This document shows positions 34,844 through 42,414 of a stretch of DNA of 48,159 nucleotides, one piece after another. How positions within the stretch are numbered: position 1 is the first letter of the stretch; every line of letters starts with the position of its first letter. The translations under genes were made by a program, and so were the position numbers. Source of the stretch: Microbacterium sp. SCN 70-27 (GTDB taxonomy: Bacteria; Actinomycetota; Actinomycetes; Actinomycetales; Microbacteriaceae); NCBI GenBank assembly GCA_001724425.1, contig MEEK01000019.1:1-48159 (forward strand), written 5' to 3'. The notes beneath the pieces are model-generated. The model made no database searches. It was not told the DNA's origin and saw nothing but the letters and a program-made list of their open reading frames with translations.

Positions 34844-37800
34844 AACTCAAACTGACGGTACAGCGGCCAGGTGCGCCGGTCGACCTGGTCGTCACAGCAG
34901 ATGCCACCGCGACGGTCGCCGATGTGACGGCGGCACTGATCGCCGGTGACCCCTTGCATGCTCTCGGACCCGAGGCATCGGGGACGCTGCGGGTGACCGA
35001 CCCGTTTGGCACAAGTGCCGGCCCCAGAACGCTGGACCCGGCAGCCTCAATGGGAGATGCTGCATTGCTGTCGGGATCGACCGTCGAGGTCGTGGGTGGG
35101 GCGGCCGGTGCATCGCTGCGCGATGGCGCGCACGGCACCCCCGTAGCTCGGGTGCGGATCCTCACGGGCCCCGAAGCTGGAAGCGAGTTCGCGATCCCCG
35201 CGGGGTCGACCGTCATCGGGCGCGACCGAGATGTCGACATTCGGCTGAGCGACCCGATGGTGTCGAAACGACACGCACGTCTCAACGTGGCCGACGCGAT
35301 CGAGATCATCGACCTCAACTCTGCAAACGGGGTCATCGTCGATGGTGACCTGGTCGGTCGCGCCGCTGTCGCCGCGAACGACGTGATCACAATCGGGGAT
35401 ACGACGCTGTGCGTCTTCCGAGTGCAGCAAAGCTCGTCCGACGCCGTCGCACCGCACATCGAGCACGTACGATCGCCGCGGGTCGTTCCGTTGTATCCCG
35501 GAACCGTGTTTCCGGCGCCTCACCCGCCGAAGCGGCCGGATCCCCAGCGGCTCCCGCTCCTCGCGCTCGTCGCCCCGCTGATGATGGGCGCCGTCATGTG
35601 GGCGATCACGCAACAGTTTCTCGGCGTCATCATGATGGCGATGAGCCCGCTACTGCTCATCGGTGGCTTCATCGATCAGCGCGTGACATCACGACGCACT
35701 CTGGCGCAGCAGAAGAAGGACTTCGCGCAGAACATGCTCCGCATGCAGGAGCGGCTCGATCACGCGAGAGAAGACGAGCGGCGCGCGCGGCTCGCAGAGC
35801 TTCCGAGCGCCGCCGAGCTGCGGGATGACGCCCGTCGGTTGGGGTCATTGCTGTGGACGGATCGGGCGGAGCACCCGGCGTTCCTGACCATCAACGCGGG
35901 TACGGGAACTGTCGACGCTCGCAATCAGGTCGAGTTGCCGGCGACGTCCGACACTCCGGCGGAGTTCTGGGAGCAGCTGCTCGCGCTCCAGAATCTGTAC
36001 GGGCGCATCGATCGAGTGCCCGTGTCTGTCAATCTGCGCGAGAGCGGATCGCTCGGCATCGCCGGCGCGGTCGAGGACGCCGATGGGGTGGCGCGCAGTG
36101 TTGTGCTGCAGCTCGCGTGCAGGCATTCGCCGGCCGACCTCGCGATTGCGGCCCTGGTCTCGTCCGCGAGCCGTGCCCAGGCATGGGACTGGCTGAAGTG
36201 GTTGCCGCACACGTCTTCCACCCACAGTCCGCTCGGCGGTATCCACCTCGCCGATTCACCCGGTGCAGGGTCCGCGCTGCTGGCGCGTCTCGAGGGACTC
36301 ATCGATGCCCGCGTAGAGGGCGCACCGTCCTCGCGCGGGCCGATGGACGAATCCTCGCGTCGTGAGCCGCCGGCTCCGGTGACGCCCGCCGTGCTCCTCG
36401 TCGTCGACAACGCGGCCCCGGTCGATCGCGCACGCCTCACCCGTCTCGTCGAACGGGGGCCGGATGCCGGCGTGCACGTCGTATGGATCGCACCCCGCGA
36501 GGAACAGCTGCCGGCGGGATGCCGCAGCTTCATCTCTCTGCCCCTCGGTGTGCGCGACGCCGTGGTGGGGCAGGTGCGCGACGGGGCGCGGATAACGCCG
36601 GTCGAGGTCGACGCCGTGGACGTCGCCACGGTGGTCGAGATCGCGCGGATGCTCGCCCCCGTCATCGACGTCGGCGTGCCCGAGGCGGATGACTCCGACC
36701 TGCCCCGGTCGGTGCCGTATCCCACGATCGCCGGTACCGAACTGCTGGATGCACCCGACTCCATCGTCGACCGGTGGCGGCAGAACAACTCCCTGACGCC
36801 ACGCGACGGATCTGCCCCGGTCGTGCGTCGGAAGGAGGGAAACCTGCGAGCCCTCGTCGGTCATGCCGGATCAGAACTGTTCACCCTCGACTTGCGCGCG
36901 GACGGTCCGCACGCGCTCGTGGGTGGAACGACCGGTGCCGGCAAGAGCGAGTTCCTACAGGCGTGGGTGCTTGGCATGGCCGCTGCCCACAGCCCCGATC
37001 GCCTCACCTTCCTCTTCGTCGACTACAAGGGAGGTGCGGCGTTCGCAGACTGCGTCAACCTGCCCCACACCGTCGGATTGGTGACCGACCTCTCGCCGCA
37101 CCTGGTTCGACGTGCACTGACCTCGCTGCGCGCCGAGCTGCGGTACCGCGAGCATCTACTCAATCGCAAGAAGGCGAAGGATCTCGTGTCGCTCGAGAAA
37201 TCCGGCGACCCGGAGTGCCCGCCGAGCCTCGTCATCATCGTCGACGAGTTCGCTGCACTCGTGAACGAGGTCCCGGAGTTCGTTGACGGGGTCGTGGACG
37301 TCGCACAGCGAGGGCGATCACTGGGCCTCCACCTGGTGCTCGCGACGCAGCGACCGGCCGGTGTCATCCGAGACAACCTGCGGGCGAATACGAATCTGCG
37401 CATTGCGCTGCGGATGGCCGACGAAGAGGACTCGTCCGACATCCTCGGCGACAAGATGGCCGCCTACTTCGATCCGTCGATTCCCGGTCGAGGAGCGGCG
37501 AAGACCGGGCCCGGTCGGATCCGCGCGTTTCAGACCGGCTATGCAGGCGGTCGGACGACCGGAGAAGTGCCGGCGCCTCGCATCGACATCGCCGAGTTGG
37601 ACTTCGGCGCGGGGGCAGAGTGGGAAAAGCCCGTCGTCGAGGCGCCTCAGGTGCACCAGGAAGGCCCCAACGACATCTCCCGGATCGTGAACACGGTGCG
37701 AGCCGCCGCTGACGCCGCCGGCGTGCCGGAACCGCGCAAGCCCTGGCTCGACGAGCTCGCACCCGTCTACGACTTCAGTCTTCTCCCCAATCCGCGCACG

Positions 37801-39291
37801 GATGCACGACTTCCCTTGGGAGTTGTCGACGAACCCGAGACCCAGTCCCAGCCGACTGTCTTCTACGAACCCGATGTCGACGGCAACCTGGCGATCTACG
37901 GAACCGGTGGTTCCGGCAAGTCGACGGTACTGCGAACGATCGCGGTCGCGGCTGCTGCCACGACCCGCAACGGAGGCCCTGCGCATGTCTATGGCCTCGA
38001 TTTCGGTTCGCGCGGGTTGGCGATGCTCTCGGATCTTCCCCACGTGGGCGCCGTTGTCTCCGGCGATGATGAAGAGCGCGTCATCCGCACGATCCGGATG
38101 CTGCGTGATCTCGTCGACGAGCGAGCCGTGCGGTACTCCGCGGTCAGCGCCGGGACGATCGGGGAATACCGGCGCATCGCCGGTGCGCCTGACGAACCGC
38201 GAGTCCTGTTGCTGGTCGACGGCATCGGCGCGTTCAAGGAGCAGTACGAGTTCGGCAGTGCGAACTTGTCGGCATGGTTCACCGCGTTCGCCCAGGTCGC
38301 CGCGGACGGTCGTGCCGTCGGGGTACACGTCGTCGTCGCGGGCGACCGGCCGAACTCGGTGCCGACGTCGATCGCATCGACTGTGCAGCGCCGCATCGTG
38401 CTCAGAATGGCCAACGACGACGAGTACCTCATGCTCGGAGTCCCTCGCGACGTCATCAGCGCGACTTCGCCCGCGGGTCGTGGCATCCTCGACGGCAACG
38501 AGGTCCAGCTCGCGATCCTCGGGTCCAGCGGCAACGTCGCGGTGCAGGCCCGCGAGATGAAGCGTCTGGGTGCGTCGCTCGGACGGGCGGGCGCAGCGCG
38601 ACCTCGTCCCGTGCTGCGGCTGGCCGACCAGATCTCGTTGGCATCCCTCCCGGCCGGCACGGACGAGGCGCCGGTGATCGGCGTGGAGGATCTGTCGCTC
38701 GGACCCATCGCCGCGCCCACGCGCGGGACCCTCCTCGTGGCGGGACCGCCGTCGAGCGGGCGTACGACCGCGCTCGTGACGATCGCGGTGGCGCTCCAGC
38801 GCACAAACCCAGAAGCGCAGCGGGTGCTCCTGGCGCCACGCCGATCGGCTCTGAGTGGCCGAGGATGGACTCGTGAGGCAGTCGGTGTCGACGCAGTGAT
38901 CACTGCCGCACGGGATCTCATCGTGCGACTCGAGTCTGCGGATGGGGGTGCGAAAGAACGTCTTGCGTTGTTCATCGAGTCGCTGCCCGAGTTCACCGGG
39001 ACGGATGCCGAATACGAGCTGGACAGGCTGATCCGCCTCGCCAGCAGGGAAGAACAGCTGGTCATCGGTGAGGGAGAGACCTCCACGTGGCAGCAGGCCT
39101 ACACGCTTGCGGGACCCTTCAAGTCGGGGCGCAAGGGGCTGCTGCTCGTCCCGGGAGACATGGACGGCGACAACCTGATGGGTACTTCCCTCGGGCGCAT
39201 CCGCCGTGCCGACTTCCCGCCGGGGCGAGGCTTCCTCGTCATCAATGGGCGTGCGGCGCGCGTGCAGATCGCCCAGGCGATGGAGGCATGA
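34840..39291 (+). CDS. Type VII secretion motor ATPase, EccC/EssC-like with N-terminal Ub-like and FHA domains
   Basis: A 1483-residue FtsK/SpoIIIE-type motor that would pull WXG100 substrates through the membrane. Residues ~1-88 resemble a YukD/EccD ubiquitin-like fold. Residues ~100-190 are an FHA domain (VIGRDRDVDIRL, MVSKRHARL, DLNSANGVIVDG). Two membrane helices lie at ~237-282. ATPase 1 has Walker A GGTTGAGKS (Lys702) and Walker B VIIVDEFAALV. ATPase 2 has GTGGSGKS (Lys1027). ATPase 3 is degenerate, GPPSSGRTT, with Arg1308 for lysine. Mycobacterial EccC lacks FHA; firmicute EssC has two. The GTG at 34840 overlaps the preceding stop (GTGA). Confidence 0.93.
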   Translation: MKLKLTVQRPGAPVDLVVTADATATVADVTAALIAGDPLHALGPEASGTLRVTDPFGTSAGPRTLDPAASMGDAALLSGSTVEVVGGAAGASLRDGAHGTPVARVRILTGPEAGSEFAIPAGSTVIGRDRDVDIRLSDPMVSKRHARLNVADAIEIIDLNSANGVIVDGDLVGRAAVAANDVITIGDTTLCVFRVQQSSSDAVAPHIEHVRSPRVVPLYPGTVFPAPHPPKRPDPQRLPLLALVAPLMMGAVMWAITQQFLGVIMMAMSPLLLIGGFIDQRVTSRRTLAQQKKDFAQNMLRMQERLDHAREDERRARLAELPSAAELRDDARRLGSLLWTDRAEHPAFLTINAGTGTVDARNQVELPATSDTPAEFWEQLLALQNLYGRIDRVPVSVNLRESGSLGIAGAVEDADGVARSVVLQLACRHSPADLAIAALVSSASRAQAWDWLKWLPHTSSTHSPLGGIHLADSPGAGSALLARLEGLIDARVEGAPSSRGPMDESSRREPPAPVTPAVLLVVDNAAPVDRARLTRLVERGPDAGVHVVWIAPREEQLPAGCRSFISLPLGVRDAVVGQVRDGARITPVEVDAVDVATVVEIARMLAPVIDVGVPEADDSDLPRSVPYPTIAGTELLDAPDSIVDRWRQNNSLTPRDGSAPVVRRKEGNLRALVGHAGSELFTLDLRADGPHALVGGTTGAGKSEFLQAWVLGMAAAHSPDRLTFLFVDYKGGAAFADCVNLPHTVGLVTDLSPHLVRRALTSLRAELRYREHLLNRKKAKDLVSLEKSGDPECPPSLVIIVDEFAALVNEVPEFVDGVVDVAQRGRSLGLHLVLATQRPAGVIRDNLRANTNLRIALRMADEEDSSDILGDKMAAYFDPSIPGRGAAKTGPGRIRAFQTGYAGGRTTGEVPAPRIDIAELDFGAGAEWEKPVVEAPQVHQEGPNDISRIVNTVRAAADAAGVPEPRKPWLDELAPVYDFSLLPNPRTDARLPLGVVDEPETQSQPTVFYEPDVDGNLAIYGTGGSGKSTVLRTIAVAAAATTRNGGPAHVYGLDFGSRGLAMLSDLPHVGAVVSGDDEERVIRTIRMLRDLVDERAVRYSAVSAGTIGEYRRIAGAPDEPRVLLLVDGIGAFKEQYEFGSANLSAWFTAFAQVAADGRAVGVHVVVAGDRPNSVPTSIASTVQRRIVLRMANDDEYLMLGVPRDVISATSPAGRGILDGNEVQLAILGSSGNVAVQAREMKRLGASLGRAGAARPRPVLRLADQISLASLPAGTDEAPVIGVEDLSLGPIAAPTRGTLLVAGPPSSGRTTALVTIAVALQRTNPEAQRVLLAPRRSALSGRGWTREAVGVDAVITAARDLIVRLESADGGAKERLALFIESLPEFTGTDAEYELDRLIRLASREEQLVIGEGETSTWQQAYTLAGPFKSGRKGLLLVPGDMDGDNLMGTSLGRIRRADFPPGRGFLVINGRAARVQIAQAMEA

Positions 39292-39417
39292 GCATGGTGA
39301 TTCATCCCCATCGCCTACGGAGTCATCAGACCCATAGTTTTGCCTCATCGCAACCGCGGGGGGCAAAGAGGGGCTCGCTCGGGCTCGTCCCCACCATCGA
39401 AGGAAAGAGGAAGTGAC
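39292..39417 (+). other. Spacer before the WXG100 gene
   Basis: 126 bases without a gene, with an AT-rich patch (CATAGTTTTGCC near 39334) and a weak hairpin, TTTGCC 39339-39344 with GGCAAA 39362-39367. A separate promoter for the substrate genes could lie here, but no clear -35/-10 pair is seen. A strong AAGGAAAGAGGAAG ribosome-binding site ends the spacer. Confidence 0.5.
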
Positions 39418-39684
39418 ATGGCCGTTTGGGGTCTCGACGTTCAGCAGGTTCGTCAGCTCAGCACGCAGCTCAACCAGAAGGCGAGCGACATCGACAGCAT
39501 CCTGTCCACGCTGACCAACGCTCTCAGCAACACGCAGTGGGAAGGTCCCGACGCCACGCAATTCCGCAGCGACTGGTCGGGTCAGCACACGTCGTCCCTG
39601 CGTCAGGTCGCCCAGGCATTGCGTGACGCTGCGAACAAGGCTTCGCAGAACGCGACCGCGCAGGAGCAGACGTCCAACTCGTAA
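39418..39684 (+). CDS. WXG100-family type VII secretion substrate (ESAT-6-like)
   Basis: An 88-residue helical-hairpin protein of the ESAT-6/CFP-10 family. The Trp-X-Gly turn is Trp41-Glu42-Gly43 (TQWEGPDATQFR), with amphipathic helices on both sides. It has no signal peptide, as expected for this export route. The C-terminal YxxxD/E export signal seen in mycobacterial partners is not evident: no tyrosine occurs in the tail. The ATG at 39418 was chosen from a very strong AAGGAAAGAGGAAG site and the typical family length. It follows the motor gene and is followed by a long hairpin, suggesting it is expressed above its neighbours. No second WXG100 partner gene was found, so it may act as a homodimer. 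Confidence 0.96.
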   Translation: MAVWGLDVQQVRQLSTQLNQKASDIDSILSTLTNALSNTQWEGPDATQFRSDWSGQHTSSLRQVAQALRDAANKASQNATAQEQTSNS

Positions 39685-39690
39685 TCGTGA

Positions 39691-39720
39691 GACCGGGCGA
39701 CGCGATGGCGTCGCCCGGTC
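39691..39720 (+). terminator. Long hairpin after the WXG100 gene
   Basis: A perfect 13-bp stem (GACCGGGCGACGC at 39691-39703 with its complement at 39708-39720) and a 4-base GATG loop lie 7 bases after the stop. No T-tail follows. It could partly terminate or protect the abundant WXG100 message. Confidence 0.75.
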
Positions 39721-39730
39721 CGCATTCGGC

Positions 39731-40008
39731 CGTGGGAGGCATGTCATGAGCACGATGTATGGTGCCGATGTCGCGCAGTTGCGAACGCTCGCCGGCCAGT
39801 TCGATCGGATGGCGACCAAACTGGACAGCGATCGGATGAGCGTGGGCAACGCGATCCAGATCAGCGCGTGGGTAGGACCGGTGGCGGTGCGTTTCCGTCA
39901 CACCTGGGACTCCGACTACAGTCGCCGGTTGCACAGCGCCGCCGAGCGGCTTCGCGCTGCTGCACGTTCCTTGCGCAGCAATGCGGATGACCAGGAGCGC
40001 ACGAGTGC
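39731..40008 (+). repeat. Duplicated segment, copy 1 (ribosome-binding site plus WXG-like N-terminus)
   Basis: This 278-base segment recurs, without gaps, at 41249-41526. The shared part begins at CGTGGGAGGCATGTC before the start codon and ends at the codons for ERTSA. The encoded 88 residues are identical at 79 positions. Sequence similarity stops abruptly beyond it. Confidence 0.9.
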
Positions 40009-40606
40009 GACCTCGCCTGGGCTCGGGGCCGGCGGCTCGTTCCCGAACCGGGTACACACTCTGCCCGCAACACTCGCGCCGAATCCCATCCAGGGGTTCG
40101 TCGGGGCGGTAGCTGCTGCCCCGCGCAACGTGGTCAGCTGGATGTCCAACGTGAATTCGACCGTGGACGGGCTCGGAACGCTGAGCGACGTGTACAAGCT
40201 CAACATCAAGACGCCAGGCATGACCGGACCTCTCGGGGTGATGTTCGATACCGCGGACTCGGTAGACGCGTTCAGCAACGGAGACTACGTGGGTGGTGCT
40301 CTCTCGGGCATTTCCGGGATCTTCGGCATGGTCGCCAAGCCCAACAACCCGATCGGCCTGGGAATCTCCGTCGGCAAGACTTTCGTCGATTGGACCTTGC
40401 CGTATTCACAGCAGTCGCAAGACGAGACCTACGCAGTGGGTCTGCGGCACCTCTACGGATCATCGGCTGATCCGAACAATCTCACGCCCGAGCAGGCCAC
40501 GGCTATGAGCAAGCGATACGACGGCGCCTGGGGAGTGGCGAACATGATCAGTGATCGTATGGACGCCACGGCGAACAAGATCTTCCCATGGAGATGGGGC
40601 AAGTGA
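39746..40606 (+). CDS. Putative type VII effector 1: WXG-like N-terminus plus glycine-rich C-terminal domain
   Basis: A 286-residue protein. Residues 1-88 are a WXG100-like helical hairpin (turn SAWVGPVA with Trp42-Val43-Gly44, then FRHTWDSD), nearly identical to that of effector 2 at 41264. After a short linker, residues ~110-286 have alternating hydrophobic and Gly/Ser-rich stretches (GDYVGGALSGISGIFGMVA, PIGLGISVGKTFVDW) and end KIFPWRWGK. No known enzyme motif is seen; a membrane-active toxin is possible but unproven. GGGAGG precedes the ATG. It overlaps the next gene (TGATG). GC content and codon choice are slightly looser than in the motor gene, which fits a fast-evolving effector. Confidence 0.85.
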   Translation: MSTMYGADVAQLRTLAGQFDRMATKLDSDRMSVGNAIQISAWVGPVAVRFRHTWDSDYSRRLHSAAERLRAAARSLRSNADDQERTSATSPGLGAGGSFPNRVHTLPATLAPNPIQGFVGAVAAAPRNVVSWMSNVNSTVDGLGTLSDVYKLNIKTPGMTGPLGVMFDTADSVDAFSNGDYVGGALSGISGIFGMVAKPNNPIGLGISVGKTFVDWTLPYSQQSQDETYAVGLRHLYGSSADPNNLTPEQATAMSKRYDGAWGVANMISDRMDATANKIFPWRWGK

Positions 40607-41181
40607 TGAGCGCCGTGACACTGAGCGTTCCGGAGTTCGTTGCCTGGACGGCTCTTGCAGAAGGCAGAGACCGCGGCTCGTTGGCTTCGCGGCTTGTCGA
40701 CACTGAGCGGTTTTCGCAGGACGCGGAGTATTCCGAGCTCGGTCGGCTCCTGCTCGGCGCTCGAGTGTCGGAGCTGGACTCCGCAATCGTGAATGACCTC
40801 GCGAAGGCGCTCACGGTGTTGCAGGAAGCTCAAGATTGTCTTCTGCTCTACCGTGCAGGGAGCAAAAGCGTGAAGGGCTACCTCTTCGCCGCCGAAGGTC
40901 AGGTCACCTGGATTGAGGTGACTGAGACGGGATTCGAGGTCCGCGGCGGCGACGCGGATGTCATCGTGACGATCTTCGATTCGCTCCTGGAGGGTCTGCG
41001 CTATGACGATGTCGTCTTCGTGAAGTCCGAGACGCTGTCGAGCGAAGACGTCGGTTTGGCCTGGTCGTCCGGATCGTCGCGCACGCTTCGGGAGAATGAG
41101 TGGTCCGACGCTGGCGATCTTGACGTCAGCGACGTAAGCGAAGCGATGCGCTCGTTCGTCCGTCAAACCACGGAGTCCTGA
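40606..41181 (+). CDS. Small cytosolic protein between two effectors; possible EspG-like chaperone or immunity protein
   Basis: A 191-residue acidic protein without signal peptide or membrane helix. It opens with VTLSVPEFVAWTALAEGRDRGSL and has a central ALTVLQEAQDCLLLYRAG then an antiparallel-strand-like KGYLFAAEGQVTWIEV. This layout is reminiscent of EspG-family ESX chaperones, although shorter than the usual ~280 residues. It could equally be an immunity protein for effector 1, since the two genes overlap (stop TGA shares its A with the ATG). Starts at 40588 and 40603 are in the same frame; 40606 was taken for the overlap. Assignment is tentative. Confidence 0.8.
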   Translation: MSAVTLSVPEFVAWTALAEGRDRGSLASRLVDTERFSQDAEYSELGRLLLGARVSELDSAIVNDLAKALTVLQEAQDCLLLYRAGSKSVKGYLFAAEGQVTWIEVTETGFEVRGGDADVIVTIFDSLLEGLRYDDVVFVKSETLSSEDVGLAWSSGSSRTLRENEWSDAGDLDVSDVSEAMRSFVRQTTES

Positions 41182-41248
41182 TGGCGACGCCGCACACGCA
41201 CACGGCGGACGGCCGAGACGCCGCGATGGCGCTCTCCGTTGATAGCGT

Positions 41249-41526
41249 CGTGGGAGGCATGTCATGAGCACGATGTATGGTGCCGATCTCGCGCAGCTGC
41301 GAACGCTCGCCGCACGGTTCGACCAGATGGCGACCAAGCTGGACAGTGATCGGATGAGCGTCGGCAACGCCATTCAGATCAAGGCCTGGATCGGCCCGGT
41401 CGCGGTGCGTTTCCGTCACACCTGGGACTCCGACCACAGCCGCCGGCTGCACAACGCCGCTGAAAGATTGCGCGCGGCTGCTCGCTCATTGCGAGCCAAC
41501 GCTGACGATCAGGAACGCACGAGTGC
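41249..41526 (+). repeat. Duplicated segment, copy 2
   Basis: The partner of 39731-40008 at a constant offset of 1518 bases. It carries the same CGTGGGAGGCATGTC leader, start codon and WXG-like coding sequence. Changes fall mostly at third codon positions, so the reading frame has been under selection since duplication. Confidence 0.9.
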
Positions 41527-42259
41527 TGCCTCGAGTCCGGCAGCGTCTCGCTCGGTGCCGAAGACGGTCTGGGAGTCGACGCACGAAGTGGATCGACGCG
41601 CGCCTCAACGACCAGGAGACTTCATCCGGGAAATCGCTTCGATGGATAGCGATGACGGCGTTCGCGTGGAAAAGGTCATCGGCGACGATGGAAAAGTGCG
41701 TTACCTCGTCTACGTCAACGGCAGCGGGTCCACGGGTGCACTGAGTGCGGCCCTCGGGTGGCAGATGAACCTCCCGAACGCTTTCTCGCTGGACAACTAC
41801 ACGCTGGACATTGTTCGGAACAAGATGCGCGACGCGATCACGGATCCGACTGCGGAAGTGGCGATTTTCGGGTTCAGTCAAGGCGGGATGGTTGCCCAGC
41901 GGATCGCCGATGAAGGCTCGTTCAATACGAAGGTCGTGGTGACCGTCGGTTCTCCTCGTCTGGGTGAGGTGCGCAACTACGGAGGCGCCGACATGTACAG
42001 ATTTGAGCACGACGGCGATCCTGTTCCGCACATCCCGACGAATGCAGGTCCGTTGCACGATCTGGTCACTTCCGGCATGGACTTTCTCACGGGGAACAAG
42101 CCGCCCGCACCAGGGAACGACACTACCTATCACGGCGGTGGATTCGACCTCGGGTCACACAACCTGGACAAGTACGCGGATCTTGTGAACTCGCACGGCA
42201 GTGACGTCGAGCGCGCGCTGGCCGGCTTCCGCGGCAGGATCGTTGCAGATGAGAAGTAA
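41264..42259 (+). CDS. Putative type VII effector 2: WXG-like N-terminus plus lipase-type alpha/beta hydrolase
   Basis: A 331-residue protein. Residues 1-88 duplicate the WXG-like export module of effector 1 (Trp42-Ile43-Gly44). After a Ser/Pro linker, residues ~110-331 form an alpha/beta hydrolase: IFGFSQGGMV holds the nucleophile Ser205, the FEHDGDPVPHIP segment holds Asp252, and GSHNLDKYADL holds His299. The DPVP and late-His pattern is that of class 3 (triacylglycerol/phospholipase-like) lipases. It is predicted to be exported and to attack membrane lipids of a rival or host. No clear immunity gene follows at once. GGGAGG precedes the ATG; an 82-base spacer separates it from the preceding gene. 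Confidence 0.88.
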   Translation: MSTMYGADLAQLRTLAARFDQMATKLDSDRMSVGNAIQIKAWIGPVAVRFRHTWDSDHSRRLHNAAERLRAAARSLRANADDQERTSAASSPAASRSVPKTVWESTHEVDRRAPQRPGDFIREIASMDSDDGVRVEKVIGDDGKVRYLVYVNGSGSTGALSAALGWQMNLPNAFSLDNYTLDIVRNKMRDAITDPTAEVAIFGFSQGGMVAQRIADEGSFNTKVVVTVGSPRLGEVRNYGGADMYRFEHDGDPVPHIPTNAGPLHDLVTSGMDFLTGNKPPAPGNDTTYHGGGFDLGSHNLDKYADLVNSHGSDVERALAGFRGRIVADEK

Positions 42260-42414
42260 GCGAGTAGCGGGTGGCTGGGGTCGGTGCCGTCGATGCCCGA
42301 AGTGGCGCCGGCATTACTCGCTGGTCCGGGGTGAGCGTTCGGGGAATCGACTTCGTTGTCTGTTCGAGGCATCCGCAACTGAGACGCGCGAGTTCCCGGT
42401 AGTAAGGAGACCAG
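42260..42414 (+). other. Spacer holding a possible 60-residue Cys/Arg-rich reading frame
   Basis: 155 bases between annotated genes. An open frame from ATG 42249 to 42431 overlaps both neighbours and would encode a basic peptide with RCRRCPKWRRHYS and one more Cys. It has no convincing ribosome-binding site. It may be a degraded zinc-ribbon remnant or chance. No promoter or hairpin was recognised. Confidence 0.4.

Noticed and set aside
39292..39417. Strong promoter for the WXG100 gene
   Set aside because: An AT-rich patch exists but no -35/-10 pair with proper spacing could be found, so it was listed only as a spacer.
37318..39849. 843-residue minus-strand open frame
   Set aside because: Antisense to the motor ATPase and WXG100 genes, where domains are unmistakable on the plus strand.
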